NCBI GenBank assembly: GCA_020637795.1
Contig: JACKJT010000001.1
Location: forward strand, 248,001-312,000
Length of the DNA stretch: 64,000 bases
Origin: Hoeflea sp.
GTDB lineage: Bacteria > Pseudomonadota > Alphaproteobacteria > Rhizobiales > Rhizobiaceae
Direction of reading: 5' to 3'
This document shows, in pieces, positions 51,587 through 61,552 of the stretch (position 1 is its first letter; each line of letters starts with the position of its first letter). The notes beneath the pieces are model-generated. The model searched no databases and was not told the DNA's origin. It saw only the letters and a list, made by a program, of their open reading frames with translations. A program made the position numbers and the translations under genes.

Positions 51587-53932
51587 ATGACGGATGCGCA
51601 GCACCTACCTGCGGCCGAAGGGTCGATTCATGCTCGCGAGACCGGTGCGAAGCGTACGGTTGCGGGAGGAATGTCTGGGCACGCAAAACTGTTTGCGCAG
51701 CCTGCCTATGAACGCCTGATCGGTGCCGAGCCCTTTCTCAAGCGCCTGATCCCGGTGCTGATCGTCTGCTTTCTGGTGGTGGTCGCTGCGGCGCGATACA
51801 TGAACATCAGCGACAATCGCGACCGCCTGCTGGTCGGGGCGGAGCAGCTGACCGCGATGTCGCTCGCCGCGGCGCACGCAACCCTGTCGGCGGACCTGGC
51901 GCCGGTCGACCAATCGCTCAGATGGGAAACCGAGGCGCGGCTCAACCGCGTGATCAGCGCAATGCCGGACACCGCCGGCCGCTTCCTGCTGGTATTCGAT
52001 GCCGATGGTCGTGCGTTTGCAGCCACTGCGGGCGGATACGAGCATGTCGGCAGGCAAATTTCGTCGCTGCTCCAGGAATCCTCGCCGCTCAGGCTGTTCG
52101 GCGATCGCGCGGGCGTGCAGACGATCGAGCTCAACGGCGAGCCTGTCCTGGCGGCGATGTCGCACCTGACCGACGGCGCCGGGTCGATCCTCTCGGTCAC
52201 GCCGATCGCCGACATGAACGCGGCCTGGCGGCAGTCGGTGTCGGTCAACGTGACGCTGTTCATCGCCACCTCGTCGATCCTGCTTGTCATTCTCTATGCC
52301 TATTTCAGCCAGGCCGGCCGGGCGCAGGAGGCCGACGACATCTACCAGGAGAGCCATCGCCGGGTCGACATGGCGCTGTCGCGCGGACGTTGCGGATTGT
52401 GGGACTGGGACATGGCGCGCGGCCGGGTCTACTGGTCGCGCTCGATGTACGAGATCCTCGGCCTGCCTCCCCGCGACAGCGTGATCTCGTTCGGCGAGGC
52501 CTCGTACCTGATCCACCCCGACGATGGCGATCTTTACGAGATTGCCCAGAGAGTGGCGAGCGGCGACATCCGGCAGGTGGACCATCTGTTCCGCATGCGC
52601 CATGCTGACGGGCACTATCTGTGGATGCGGGCCCGGGCGCAGGTCGTCGACCCGAGTTCGGCGCAGACCCACCTGATCGGCATTGCCATGGATGTCACCG
52701 AGCAGCGCCACCTGCAGCAGCGCACCGTGGAAGCGGATCAGCGCCTGTTCGACGCCATCGAGAGCACATCGGAAGCCTTCGTGCTGTGGGACCGCGACGA
52801 CCGGCTGGTGCTGTGGAACAAGCACTACCAGGAGATCCACGGCCTGCCGGCGGAATGCCTGGCGCCGGGAACGCCGCGGTCGGTGGTCGAGGCGGCGGCA
52901 ACCCGCCCGGTGGTCGAGCGCCGCCTGGCGGTCCCCTGCTCCAAGGGGCTGGCGCAAACCTATGAAGTCCAGCTCGGCGACGGCCGCTGGCTGCAGATCA
53001 ACGAGCGCCAGACGCGCGATGGCGGCCAGGTTTCGGTGGGAACCGACATCACGCCGCTCAAGCGCAACCAGGAACGGCTGCGCGAAAGTGAGAAACGCTT
53101 GATGGCTACCATCGGCGACCTCACCACCTCCCAGGCCGAGCTCAAGCGCAAAGCGGCGGAACTGTCGGCGCTCAACCGCGACTATCAGATCGAGACAGAG
53201 CGTGCGGAAGCCGCGAGCAAGGCCAAATCCGAATTCCTCGCCAATATGAGCCATGAGCTGAGAACCCCGCTCAATGCCATCATCGGCTTTTCCGAAGTGC
53301 TGCAGGCGCGCATGTTCGGGCCGCTCGGATCGGACAAATATGCCGAATATGCCGACGACATCCACAATTCCGGCATCCATCTTCTCACCGTGATCAACGA
53401 CATCCTCGACATGGCCAAGATCGAGGCCGGACAGATGCAGATCGATTGCGAGAATGTGGACCTTGCGCCGCTGCTCGACGAGGCGCTGCGGCTGGTCGCG
53501 ATCCAGGCAGAGAAGAAGGGGATCGAGGTCGAGCAGAAGATTTCCAAGGACCTGTCGCTGGCGGCCGACCGCCGGGCAATGAAGCAGATCCTGCTCAACC
53601 TGTTGTCCAATGCGGTCAAGTTCACCGAACCGGGCGGCCGGATCATGGTCAGGGCGCGCCGGACGTCCAGCGCCGTCACCGTGACCATCGAGGACACGGG
53701 CATCGGCATTCCGAAGGCGCAATTGAGCCGGATCGGCCAGCCTTTCGAGCAGGTGCAGAACCAGTTCTCGAAATCCACCGGCGGCTCCGGCCTGGGGCTG
53801 GCGATCTCGCGCAGCCTCGCCGAACTGCACGGCGGCGCGATGAAGGTTCGCTCCACCGAAGGCGTCGGCACCATCGTCAGCGTGCGGATGCCGGTCGAGT
53901 GCTCCCAGAGCGAACCGGCCGCGGCAGAATAG
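51587..53932 (+). CDS. pleC: Membrane PAS sensor histidine kinase, PleC/PdhS-like
   Basis: 781 residues. TM1 (about 50-68), a periplasmic region, TM2 (about 222-242), PAS domains (about 270-385 and 395-510), a coiled coil, HisKA with phospho-acceptor His556 in MSHELRTPLNAIIGFSEVLQ, and HATPase with N, G1 (DTGIGI) and G2 (GGSGLGLAIS). The H-box and neighbour sequence (RMFGPLGSDKYAEYADDIHNSG) are characteristic of the PleC/DivJ/PdhS group that acts on DivK and cell polarity in alphaproteobacteria. Which member it is rests on H-box resemblance and neighbourhood, so the symbol is tentative. Confidence 0.8.
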   Translation: MTDAQHLPAAEGSIHARETGAKRTVAGGMSGHAKLFAQPAYERLIGAEPFLKRLIPVLIVCFLVVVAAARYMNISDNRDRLLVGAEQLTAMSLAAAHATLSADLAPVDQSLRWETEARLNRVISAMPDTAGRFLLVFDADGRAFAATAGGYEHVGRQISSLLQESSPLRLFGDRAGVQTIELNGEPVLAAMSHLTDGAGSILSVTPIADMNAAWRQSVSVNVTLFIATSSILLVILYAYFSQAGRAQEADDIYQESHRRVDMALSRGRCGLWDWDMARGRVYWSRSMYEILGLPPRDSVISFGEASYLIHPDDGDLYEIAQRVASGDIRQVDHLFRMRHADGHYLWMRARAQVVDPSSAQTHLIGIAMDVTEQRHLQQRTVEADQRLFDAIESTSEAFVLWDRDDRLVLWNKHYQEIHGLPAECLAPGTPRSVVEAAATRPVVERRLAVPCSKGLAQTYEVQLGDGRWLQINERQTRDGGQVSVGTDITPLKRNQERLRESEKRLMATIGDLTTSQAELKRKAAELSALNRDYQIETERAEAASKAKSEFLANMSHELRTPLNAIIGFSEVLQARMFGPLGSDKYAEYADDIHNSGIHLLTVINDILDMAKIEAGQMQIDCENVDLAPLLDEALRLVAIQAEKKGIEVEQKISKDLSLAADRRAMKQILLNLLSNAVKFTEPGGRIMVRARRTSSAVTVTIEDTGIGIPKAQLSRIGQPFEQVQNQFSKSTGGSGLGLAISRSLAELHGGAMKVRSTEGVGTIVSVRMPVECSQSEPAAAE

Positions 53933-54004
53933 GCCTCAGCGCCAGGTTTGGTCGCGGCACTGCCCCGGACCCGCCAAGACCGCCGGCGGGCTGATCGCCT
54001 CTCC

Positions 54005-55063
54005 TCAGCCGCGGTCGTGGATCAGGCCGTGGATGAACTCGAGCTTGGCGAAGATCGTGTCCGAGAGGACGAAGGGATAGAAATCCCCAAGCCCGATCGA
54101 GCGGTTCATGGCGTTCATTGCCACGGTCAGCGGCACCCAGGCATCCATCAACGGCTTGAACTCGGCCGCGCCATAAGGCCCGGCGTCGGACCAGCCACCC
54201 GGCGTGCGGTGCTGCCCCGCATCGGGCGCATGACCGTCCAGCCCGTACCATCCGGCCGTTTCCAGCCCGTCGACGATGTGGAAATAATGCGCCCAGGTCT
54301 CGGCGAAATCCTCCCAGGAATGGGCGCAGGCATAGGCGCTGACATGGGTGGCCTCCCAGCCGCGGGGCGCGCCTTGCTCGTAGTGCCGCCCAAGCGCCTC
54401 GCCATAATCCTCGCGCTCGTCGCCGAACAGGGCCCGGAACGCTTCGAGCTTCGGCGTGTCGAACACCAGGTGGTCCCAGTAATAGTGGCCGACCTCGTGA
54501 CGGAAGTGGCCGATCAGGGTGCGGTAGGGCTCGCCCATGGCCTTGCGGTATTTTTCGCGGGTGGGATCGTCGGCTTCGGCGACATTGATGGTGATCAGGC
54601 CGTGCTCGTGGCCGGTCAGCACGCGCTTCGTCTCGTCGCCGGACGACGGCATGTCCGCCTTGAACTCGAAGCGCAGGGCAGTGGCCGGCTGATTGACGAG
54701 ATCGCCGACGCCGAGCCGGAATTTCTCGATCGAGTAGAACAACCGGCGCTTGGCCTCCTCGAGAGCGGCCCAGTGGATGCGATTGTCATCTGATGACAGG
54801 TCCGGGATGACCAGGGTGTGGCGGCAGCTCAGGCAATGCTCCTCCGCATCCCCGTCCTGGACAAGCCAGTTGCAGGCTATCACCTGACGGTTGGCGCAGG
54901 CTGTGTAGGCAGAGGCGCCGTCGTGCCAGCGGGTGTCGCCGGCAGCAGTCGAAAACACCTGGTCGCGCTCGGGCACATAGCCGAGCCGCGACCGGCAGTT
55001 GACACATTCGGTGTTGCGGAAGTGCACTTCGTTGGCGCAGGTTGGGCAGGCATAGCGGCGCAT
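54005..55063 (-). CDS. Putative zinc-binding metallopeptidase with N-terminal zinc ribbon
   Basis: 352 residues. N-terminal zinc ribbon (CPTCANE and CVNCRS) and a second Cys pair (CANRQVIACNW and CLSCRH), then a metallopeptidase core with HFRHEVGHYYWDHLV, a HExxH site. Belongs to the DUF2248-type putative zinc peptidases. Its function is unknown. Convergent with the kinase gene and 81 bp beyond the MarR gene. Confidence 0.85.
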   Translation of the reverse strand: MRRYACPTCANEVHFRNTECVNCRSRLGYVPERDQVFSTAAGDTRWHDGASAYTACANRQVIACNWLVQDGDAEEHCLSCRHTLVIPDLSSDDNRIHWAALEEAKRRLFYSIEKFRLGVGDLVNQPATALRFEFKADMPSSGDETKRVLTGHEHGLITINVAEADDPTREKYRKAMGEPYRTLIGHFRHEVGHYYWDHLVFDTPKLEAFRALFGDEREDYGEALGRHYEQGAPRGWEATHVSAYACAHSWEDFAETWAHYFHIVDGLETAGWYGLDGHAPDAGQHRTPGGWSDAGPYGAAEFKPLMDAWVPLTVAMNAMNRSIGLGDFYPFVLSDTIFAKLEFIHGLIHDRG

Positions 55064-55144
55064 TGGGCATTTCCCTTGGGCTGGCTGATCTCGGCATCCC
55101 TGTCAGGCCGGCAGGTCGGGCGAGCAAACCGTTCCCGCCCCGTT

Positions 55145-55588
55145 TTAGCTTTCGTCCCGGGCATTGGCGTCAACGCGCCGGAGCAGGTCAAACAGCAGTT
55201 CGGCATCGCGGTCATCGATCCCCTTGAGCAACCGGGCATTCACCCGCTCGTGAAAATCGCTGAGATGAGACAGGTTTTCGCCGCGTTCGGTGACATGGAC
55301 GCGCACCACACGCTTGTCATCGGGCGACGGCACGCGCCTGACCAGGCCGGCCTCCTCCATCCGGTCGATGATGCGCGAGGCAGCCGGCGCATTGGTGCCG
55401 CTGTAGTCGGCGATCTCGCTGATCAGCATGCCGTCCTGGCGCCAGAGGGCCGACAGGATCACCCATTGGGCCAGGGTGAGGTCATGCCGAGCCAGCATGT
55501 CCTGACACATCGCCACCGTTGCCCCGGTGGCGAAACTCAAGACCTGGCCAAGCGAGCGAGGGCGATCCAGCGGTTTCTTAGTTGCCAT
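55145..55588 (-). CDS. MarR family transcriptional regulator
   Basis: 147 residues with a winged helix-turn-helix: LTLAQWVILSALWRQDGMLISEIADYSGT, then RIIDRMEEAGLVRRVPSPDDKRVVRVHVTERG. Divergent from the cytochrome b561 gene. A tandem 14 bp repeat lies on its own start codon, suggesting autorepression. An out-of-frame ATG at 55602 just upstream opens a short overlapping frame that could lower translation. Confidence 0.92.
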   Translation of the reverse strand: MATKKPLDRPRSLGQVLSFATGATVAMCQDMLARHDLTLAQWVILSALWRQDGMLISEIADYSGTNAPAASRIIDRMEEAGLVRRVPSPDDKRVVRVHVTERGENLSHLSDFHERVNARLLKGIDDRDAELLFDLLRRVDANARDES

Positions 55589-55612
55589 GTAAATATTTCC
55601 ATGTAAACATTA
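55585..55612 (-). repeat. Tandem 14 bp repeat over the MarR start codon, probable operator
   Basis: CCATGTAAATATTT followed directly by CCATGTAAACATTA (12 of 14 identical). The first copy covers the start codon of the MarR gene (55586-55588). The spacing of about 1.3 helical turns and AT-rich content fit an autoregulatory MarR site, but MarR sites are usually inverted rather than direct repeats. Confidence 0.5.
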
Positions 55613-55860
55613 TCGTGTTCCGGCCCGCAGCGCAAGCGCGAACCGGACGCCGGACAGCCGACAGGGCGATTGCCTTCCCGGAGATGCAGGATGTGCAGAC
55701 TAATGGGACCAACTTGCGCCGTGCTGGCGACGGCAGGTTTTCCCGCCATGTCCGCCACCCCGGCACTTCCGGCCGCCGGACAGCCGATCTGCCGGGCGCA
55801 TGCTCACAACTCCGGATTTTCAGTCAAACGCACATTTCCACCAACCGAAGGAACACCACG

Positions 55861-56397
55861 ATGACGCGCAAGAGCAGTTCAACAGCCTATGGCACGGTTG
55901 CCGTGAGCCTCCACTGGCTCACCGTCCTGCTGATCATTGCCCTACTGGGATCGGGCATGCTGGCCGATGAGACCAGCGACCCCGCGGCCAAGGCCCGGAT
56001 TCTGACCGCCCATGCACCGATGGGGATCGCCGTGCTGCTCCTGACATTGGCGCGGATTGTCTGGTGGTGGCGTTTTGACACCCATCCCGAACCGCTTGCG
56101 GGAGACCCCGCCTGGCAGATCAAGGCCGCCAAGGCGGTGCACGGTCTGCTCTACCTCGCCATCCTTGTCATGGCGGCAAGCGGCATCGGCCTGTTCGTGC
56201 TGTCCGGTGCGGGCAATATCATCTTCGGCGGCGCACCCGGCCCGCTTCCCGACTTCGGCGACTTCGCCCCACGCCTGCCGCACGGCATCGTCGCCAAGCT
56301 GTTGCTCGCGCTGTTCGTGCTGCACGCCGCGGCCGCCCTCTTCCATCATTTCGTCAAGCGTGACGACACGCTCCGCCGCATGTGGTTCGGCCGCTGA
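55861..56397 (+). CDS. Cytochrome b561
   Basis: 178 residues, four helices with haem-ligand histidines in SLHWLTVLLI, LTAHAPMGIAV, VHGLLYLAIL and LHAAAALFHHF. Carries electrons from the quinol pool, sometimes to superoxide or other acceptors. Divergent from a MarR gene, so perhaps oxidant-induced. It lacks the YceI partner often found with it. ATG at 55861 starts the normal family N-terminus. Confidence 0.9.
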   Translation: MTRKSSSTAYGTVAVSLHWLTVLLIIALLGSGMLADETSDPAAKARILTAHAPMGIAVLLLTLARIVWWWRFDTHPEPLAGDPAWQIKAAKAVHGLLYLAILVMAASGIGLFVLSGAGNIIFGGAPGPLPDFGDFAPRLPHGIVAKLLLALFVLHAAAALFHHFVKRDDTLRRMWFGR

Positions 56398-56407
56398 GAG
56401 TATAAAA

Positions 56408-56441
56408 AACCGGCGCCTGCGATTTCTCGCAGGCGCCGGTT
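56408..56441. terminator. Bidirectional terminator between cytochrome b561 and chemoreceptor genes
   Basis: A perfect 15 bp stem with a 4 nt TTTC loop. On the leftward strand it is followed by T residues (AAAAAA at 56404-56409 on the given strand), so it mainly ends the chemoreceptor mRNA. Confidence 0.85.
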
Positions 56442-56475
56442 CTAGTTGTATCCGTCCGGTGTATGATGACCGACG

Positions 56476-58296
56476 TCAGGCCGCGCGGCGACCTTGCTGA
56501 GTACGTCCGCCCGACTGCGGCAGGCGGAAGTTGCGCAGCATCGAGTTGAGCTGGGCGCTTTCCTGCGTCAGCGTCAGGCTGGCAGCACTGGTCTCTTCCA
56601 CCATGGCCGCGTTCTGCTGGGTCATCTGGTCCATCTGGTTGACCGCGGTGTTGACCTCGGCAAGCGCATTGGCCTGTTCGCGGGCAGCCGTGGCGATCGA
56701 GTTGACCTGCTCGTTGACCTGGGTGACGAACTTCTCGATTTCCGAGAGCGCCTCGCCGGTCGACTGGACAAGCGACACGCCGTTCTGGACTTCGTTGGCG
56801 GAGCTTGAAATCAACTGCTTGATCTCCTGGGCTGCCGTTGCCGAACGCTGCGCCAGTTCGCGCACTTCCTGGGCGACAACCGCGAAGCCGCGGCCCGCTT
56901 CCCCTGCCCGGGCGGCTTCGACGCCGGCATTGAGGGCAAGAAGGTTGGTCTGGAAGGCGATCTCGTCGATCACGCCGATGATCTTGCCGATGCGGTCCGA
57001 CTCGTCCTTGATCCGGGTCATGGCCGAAATAGCCTCGGTGACGATCTTGCCGGACTTGTCGGTGCTCTGGCGGGTCTCGCCGACCATGCGGTTGGCTTCC
57101 GCCGCACGCTCGGAGGAGCCGCGCACGGTCGAGGTGATTTCATCGAGCGCCGCCGCGGTTTCCTCAAGGGACGCCGCCTGCTGTTCGGTGCGCTGCGACA
57201 GGTTGTTGGCAGCTTCCGAAATGCCGTCGGCGCTGGCGTTGACCACGTCGGTGGACTGGGCGATCGCAGTGATGACATCGCCGAGCGCGGAAACCGCGCG
57301 GTTGAAGTCGTCCCTGAGCTTTGCGTATTCCGGCGCGATGTTGTCGATCTGCACCGTCAGGTCGCCGCTCGCCAGTTTCTCGAGAGCGCCGCCGAGCTTG
57401 GCCATGACATCGGCCTGCGACTGGCTGATGTTTTCCTGGCGGCGGATACCGTCTTCACGCTCGGCATCGAGCTGCTGCTGCTGCTCGGCTTCGCGGACCC
57501 GCATCTGGGCACGCTCACGCACCGAGTCACGCAGGACCATGACCGAGGACGCCATTTCGCCGACCTCATCCTTGCGCTCGACTTCGGGCACTTCACCGCT
57601 GACGTCCTCGCGGGCAATGGCCTGCATGGTCGCGTTCAGGCTGCGGATCGGACCCACGACGCTGCGAACCGTCGCATAGGCGATCAGCAGGATTGCCAGC
57701 GCGCCGAGACCGAGAGTGACCGCCGTCGTGGTCGCATTCTGACGGAACAGCGCCGCCAGGTCATCGCCATAGACGCCGGTGCCGACAATCCAGCCCCAGG
57801 GCGCAAAACCTTCAACATGGGAGTATTTGAGAACCGGCTCCTCTGCCCCCGGCTTTGGCCAATAGTAATCCACGTAGCCTTCGCCATCGGCCTTCACGAC
57901 CTTGATGAACTCCTGGAAGAAGAACTTCCCGGTCGGGTCCTTGAGGCCTGCGAGGTCGGTTCCCTCGAGCGCCGGCTTGATCGGGTGCATGACCATGATG
58001 TTGGACATGTCGTTGATCCAGAAATAGCCGCTGTCTTCATAACGCATCGGCCGGACCGCCTCGATCGCGCGCAGCTGGGCTTCCTCGCGGGTCAGTTCTC
58101 CGGAAGTTTCCAGATCATGGAAATGCTGAAGCATCGCGATGACGCTTTCGTCGAGTGCATTGAGCTTGGCCTTGCGCTCCATGACCATCGAGTTGTGCGA
58201 ATCATAGAGCTTGTAGACCGCAGTGGCGGTGAAGACCGCCAACGCCAGGCCGACAAGGAAATACAGCCTCGTCGAGATTTTGAAGTTTTTCATCAT
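56476..58296 (-). CDS. Membrane chemoreceptor with Cache domain
   Basis: 606 residues. TM1 (about 8-28), periplasmic single-Cache (sCache_2) domain (about 32-185, including RYEDSGYFWINDMSNIMVMHP and SHVEGFAPWGWIVGTGVY), TM2 (about 192-212), HAMP, then the MCP signalling domain with NLLALNAGVEAARAGEAGRG. The C-terminus ends in QQGRRAA, without the DWEEF tether seen in the other chemoreceptor of this window. Cache domains of this type bind small carboxylates or amines. ATG at 58296 or 58293. Confidence 0.93.
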   Translation of the reverse strand: MMKNFKISTRLYFLVGLALAVFTATAVYKLYDSHNSMVMERKAKLNALDESVIAMLQHFHDLETSGELTREEAQLRAIEAVRPMRYEDSGYFWINDMSNIMVMHPIKPALEGTDLAGLKDPTGKFFFQEFIKVVKADGEGYVDYYWPKPGAEEPVLKYSHVEGFAPWGWIVGTGVYGDDLAALFRQNATTTAVTLGLGALAILLIAYATVRSVVGPIRSLNATMQAIAREDVSGEVPEVERKDEVGEMASSVMVLRDSVRERAQMRVREAEQQQQLDAEREDGIRRQENISQSQADVMAKLGGALEKLASGDLTVQIDNIAPEYAKLRDDFNRAVSALGDVITAIAQSTDVVNASADGISEAANNLSQRTEQQAASLEETAAALDEITSTVRGSSERAAEANRMVGETRQSTDKSGKIVTEAISAMTRIKDESDRIGKIIGVIDEIAFQTNLLALNAGVEAARAGEAGRGFAVVAQEVRELAQRSATAAQEIKQLISSSANEVQNGVSLVQSTGEALSEIEKFVTQVNEQVNSIATAAREQANALAEVNTAVNQMDQMTQQNAAMVEETSAASLTLTQESAQLNSMLRNFRLPQSGGRTQQGRRAA

Positions 58297-58525
58297 TGTT
58301 AAGAACCAACCTTTGGAGGATGTGCTGAGACTGATAACCAATTGCCTGTGTTGGCCTTAACAATGATTGAAAAGGTGATTCCAAAAAGTCATAGATAAGA
58401 CGGAATATTCCCGTAATCGGGCATGCGGCCGCGTTTTTTCGCCCGAAACTCGCCCGTGCCGGCAACTGCCGAAGCCTCAGACAGGGGCTCTTGTTCCGAA
58501 ATGATGCGGTCGATGACCGACAGCG

Positions 58526-61500
58526 TCAGCCGGTCACCTGCCTGAAAATCGCCCGGATTCGCTTCGAGGTGGCCTTGAAGTCAGCCTCCAGGCTTGCCAG
58601 GTCCGGCGCCTGGCCGGCGCGCACGACAAGGTCAATCAGGCCCGCGGGCGCTTCCTTCGGTGCGAAATCACCCTCGGTGCAGAGCCGAACGATCTGGGCG
58701 TGACCGCTCCACAGCGCCAGCGCGGTTCTGAGGCTTTCCGTCACCTCCTCGCCGAACGCATCGGGGCCGAGGGTCTTGAGCGTCGCGTCGGTGCTGGTGC
58801 ATTCATTGTGGTCGATGGCCGCAACCGCCTGATCGGGAGCGGATCCGGCCAGCAGTCCGGCCGCCTCGTCGTCTTCCGGCGCCGGCAACCAGCCGCTGGC
58901 ACGAGCGCTGAGCGAGAGATACTGGGCGATGAACTCGATGTCGATCAGCCCGCCGGGGATCAGCTTGACGTCCCAGATGTCGCGGGGCGGCTTCTCCTGT
59001 TCGATCAGCCCGCGCATTTCGGTCAGGTCCGCGAGCAGCTTAGCCTGGTCGCGCGGCCGCGCCAGCACTTCGTCGATCAGCGCGCGGGCTTCGTCGCGCA
59101 GGCTTTCGTCTCCCGCCACGGCGCGGGCCCGGGTCAGCGCCATGTGCTCCCAGGTCCAGGCCTCTTCCGCCTGGTATTTCGAAAACGCCCGGATCGAGGT
59201 TGCCACCGGCCCCTTGTTGCCGGACGGGCGCAGCCTGAGATCGACTTCGTAGAGGATGCCTTCGGCGGTGGGCGCCGAGAGCGCGGTGACCAGCCGCTGG
59301 GTCATGCGGGTGTAGTAGCGAACCGGATCGAGCGGCTTGGGCCCGTCGGATTCATCGGCGCCGGGATCGTGATCGTAGAGCAGGATGATGTCGATGTCCG
59401 ATCCGGCGGTCAGCTCGTAGCTGCCGAGCTTGCCCATGCCGAGCACGGCGACGCGTCCGCCGGGCACCTTTCCATGCGCCTCTTCCATGCCTTCGCGAAC
59501 CGCCTCGAGCGCCGCGCCGATGATCAGGTCGGCCAGGTGAGAGAAACTGCGCGCGGCACGTTCGGGCGAGATAGCGCCGGTCAGCAGGCGCACACCGATA
59601 AGGAATTTCTGCTCCAGCGCGACAATGCGCAGCCGGTCGAGGATTTCCTCGTAGGCGCTGGCCCCTTCCAGAAACGTCTCCAGCCTTTCGGCGAGATAAT
59701 CGCGGGTCGGCAATTCCGCCATCAGCCCGGGATCGAGCATGCCGTCGAAGACATGCGGCTTGTGGGCGATGATGTCGGCCAGCCGCGGCGCGGAGGCCAT
59801 GATCGTCACCATCAGCGACATCAGGCCGGGATTGTTGCCGATCAGCGAGAACAGCTGGATGCCCGCCGGCAGGCCGGAGAGGAAGGCGTCGAACCGGATC
59901 AGCGCCTCGTCGGCGCGTTTGGTGGCGCCGAACACCTTGAGCAGTTCCGGCGTCAGTTCGGTCAGCCGTTCGCGCGCCTCGACCGACTGGGTGGCGCGGT
60001 AGCGGCCGTAATGCCAGGTGCGGATGATGCGGGCAATGTCGGAAGGCCGCTCGAAGCCCAACTCGGCAAGCGTCTTGAGCGTGCCGGGATCGTCATCGTC
60101 GCCGGTGAAGACCAGGTTGCCGACGCCGCCCGAAAGCCCCTGCTCCTTCTCGAACAGCTCGGCATAGCATTCCTCGACGCGGGCGAGCACGGCGACATAG
60201 GTCTTGCCGAAACTCGCCGTGTCGGTGTCTCCCATCATCAGCGCGATGCGGGCAAGCTCGGCCTCGCTTTCGGGCAGCGTGTGGCTTTGCTCATCGCGCA
60301 CCATCTGGATGCGGTGTTCGACATCGCGCAGATACCAGTAGCTTTCCACCAGCAGCCGGGCTGTCGCCGGGTCGATCCAGCGGGCGCGGGCCAGCGCCAC
60401 CAGCATCTCGTCGGTGCGGCGCAGCCGGAGCTTGGGCATGCGGCCGCCGGCAATGAGCTGCTGGGTCTGGACGAAGAATTCGATCTCGCGAATGCCGCCG
60501 CGACCGAGCTTGACATTGTGGCCCTTGACCGCGATGTCGCCGAAGCCGCGATGGGCGTGGATCTGCCGCTTGATCGAGTGAATGTCGGAGATGGCGGCAA
60601 AATCGAGATACTTGCGGAAGACAAACGGCACCAGTTCCTTGAGGAACCGCTCGCCGGCATCGATGTCGCCGGCCACGGCCCTCGCCTTGATATAGGCGGC
60701 GCGCTCCCAGTTCTGACCACGGCTTTCATAGTAGTTCATCGCCGCGTCGACCGGGAACGCCAGCGGCGTCGAGCCGGGATCGGGCCTGAGCCGCAGGTCG
60801 GTGCGGAAGACATAGCCGTCGCCGGTGCGCTCCTGCATGATCCGCACCAGCCGCCGCACCATGCGGGCGTAGATCTCGCCTGCCTCGTCGCGGTCGCGCA
60901 CCACGCCGGCGTCGGGATCGAAGAACACGACGATATCGATATCGGAGGAATAGTTGAGCTCGCGGGCGCCGTGCTTGCCCATGCCGAGCACGATCAGGCC
61001 CGAGTTCAGGAACGGCTGGTCCGGATCCGCCAGTTCGAGCTTGCCCGCATCGTGGCCGCCGCGCAGCAGATGATCGAAGGCGGCCGCGAGGGCTGAGTCG
61101 GCAAGATCGCTCAGCGCCGCCGTGGTGTGCCGGGCATCGATCAACCGGGCAAGGTCGTGCAGGGCCAAGGTCAGGGAAACCCGCCGCTTGGCGCGGCGCA
61201 GGTCCCGCATCAGGTCCGCCTCGCTCGCAAGCCCGCCATCGGCGTCCCGCCAGCAGGCGCGGGCTTCCTCGATGGTCCTTGCAACCAGGTACGGCGCAGG
61301 CAGCGATACCGCCAGCGCCAGCGACTCGGGGTCTATCAGCGCGGTTTCGCGCAGATAGGGCGACAGGGCGAGCGCGGCGAGCAGAAAATCGCGCGGCGGG
61401 CCATCGGACGCCAGGATCGTGGCGATCTGGGGATACTCGGCGGCAAGCGGCTTGAGATCGGCCGCCGCGGACTTGACGGCGTTCTGGGATGGCGCCCGGA

Positions 61501-61552
61501 TCGGGCTCTGGGCGAGATCTGCAAGCAATCCCGTTTCTGGCGTATCTGTCAT
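58526..61552 (-). CDS. glnE: Bifunctional glutamine synthetase adenylyltransferase/adenylyl-removing enzyme
   Basis: 1008 residues, both halves present. N-terminal adenylyl-removing domain with nucleotidyltransferase motif YSSDIDIVVFFDPD (about 220) and C-terminal transferase domain with GSYELTAGSDIDIILLYDHD (about 715), each followed by a helical GlnD-UR_UTase segment. Controls glutamine synthetase by adding or removing AMP in response to PII. It begins inside the stop of the upstream kinase gene (ATGA), so is translated with a two-component system. Confidence 0.95.
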   Translation of the reverse strand: MTDTPETGLLADLAQSPIRAPSQNAVKSAAADLKPLAAEYPQIATILASDGPPRDFLLAALALSPYLRETALIDPESLALAVSLPAPYLVARTIEEARACWRDADGGLASEADLMRDLRRAKRRVSLTLALHDLARLIDARHTTAALSDLADSALAAAFDHLLRGGHDAGKLELADPDQPFLNSGLIVLGMGKHGARELNYSSDIDIVVFFDPDAGVVRDRDEAGEIYARMVRRLVRIMQERTGDGYVFRTDLRLRPDPGSTPLAFPVDAAMNYYESRGQNWERAAYIKARAVAGDIDAGERFLKELVPFVFRKYLDFAAISDIHSIKRQIHAHRGFGDIAVKGHNVKLGRGGIREIEFFVQTQQLIAGGRMPKLRLRRTDEMLVALARARWIDPATARLLVESYWYLRDVEHRIQMVRDEQSHTLPESEAELARIALMMGDTDTASFGKTYVAVLARVEECYAELFEKEQGLSGGVGNLVFTGDDDDPGTLKTLAELGFERPSDIARIIRTWHYGRYRATQSVEARERLTELTPELLKVFGATKRADEALIRFDAFLSGLPAGIQLFSLIGNNPGLMSLMVTIMASAPRLADIIAHKPHVFDGMLDPGLMAELPTRDYLAERLETFLEGASAYEEILDRLRIVALEQKFLIGVRLLTGAISPERAARSFSHLADLIIGAALEAVREGMEEAHGKVPGGRVAVLGMGKLGSYELTAGSDIDIILLYDHDPGADESDGPKPLDPVRYYTRMTQRLVTALSAPTAEGILYEVDLRLRPSGNKGPVATSIRAFSKYQAEEAWTWEHMALTRARAVAGDESLRDEARALIDEVLARPRDQAKLLADLTEMRGLIEQEKPPRDIWDVKLIPGGLIDIEFIAQYLSLSARASGWLPAPEDDEAAGLLAGSAPDQAVAAIDHNECTSTDATLKTLGPDAFGEEVTESLRTALALWSGHAQIVRLCTEGDFAPKEAPAGLIDLVVRAGQAPDLASLEADFKATSKRIRAIFRQVTG

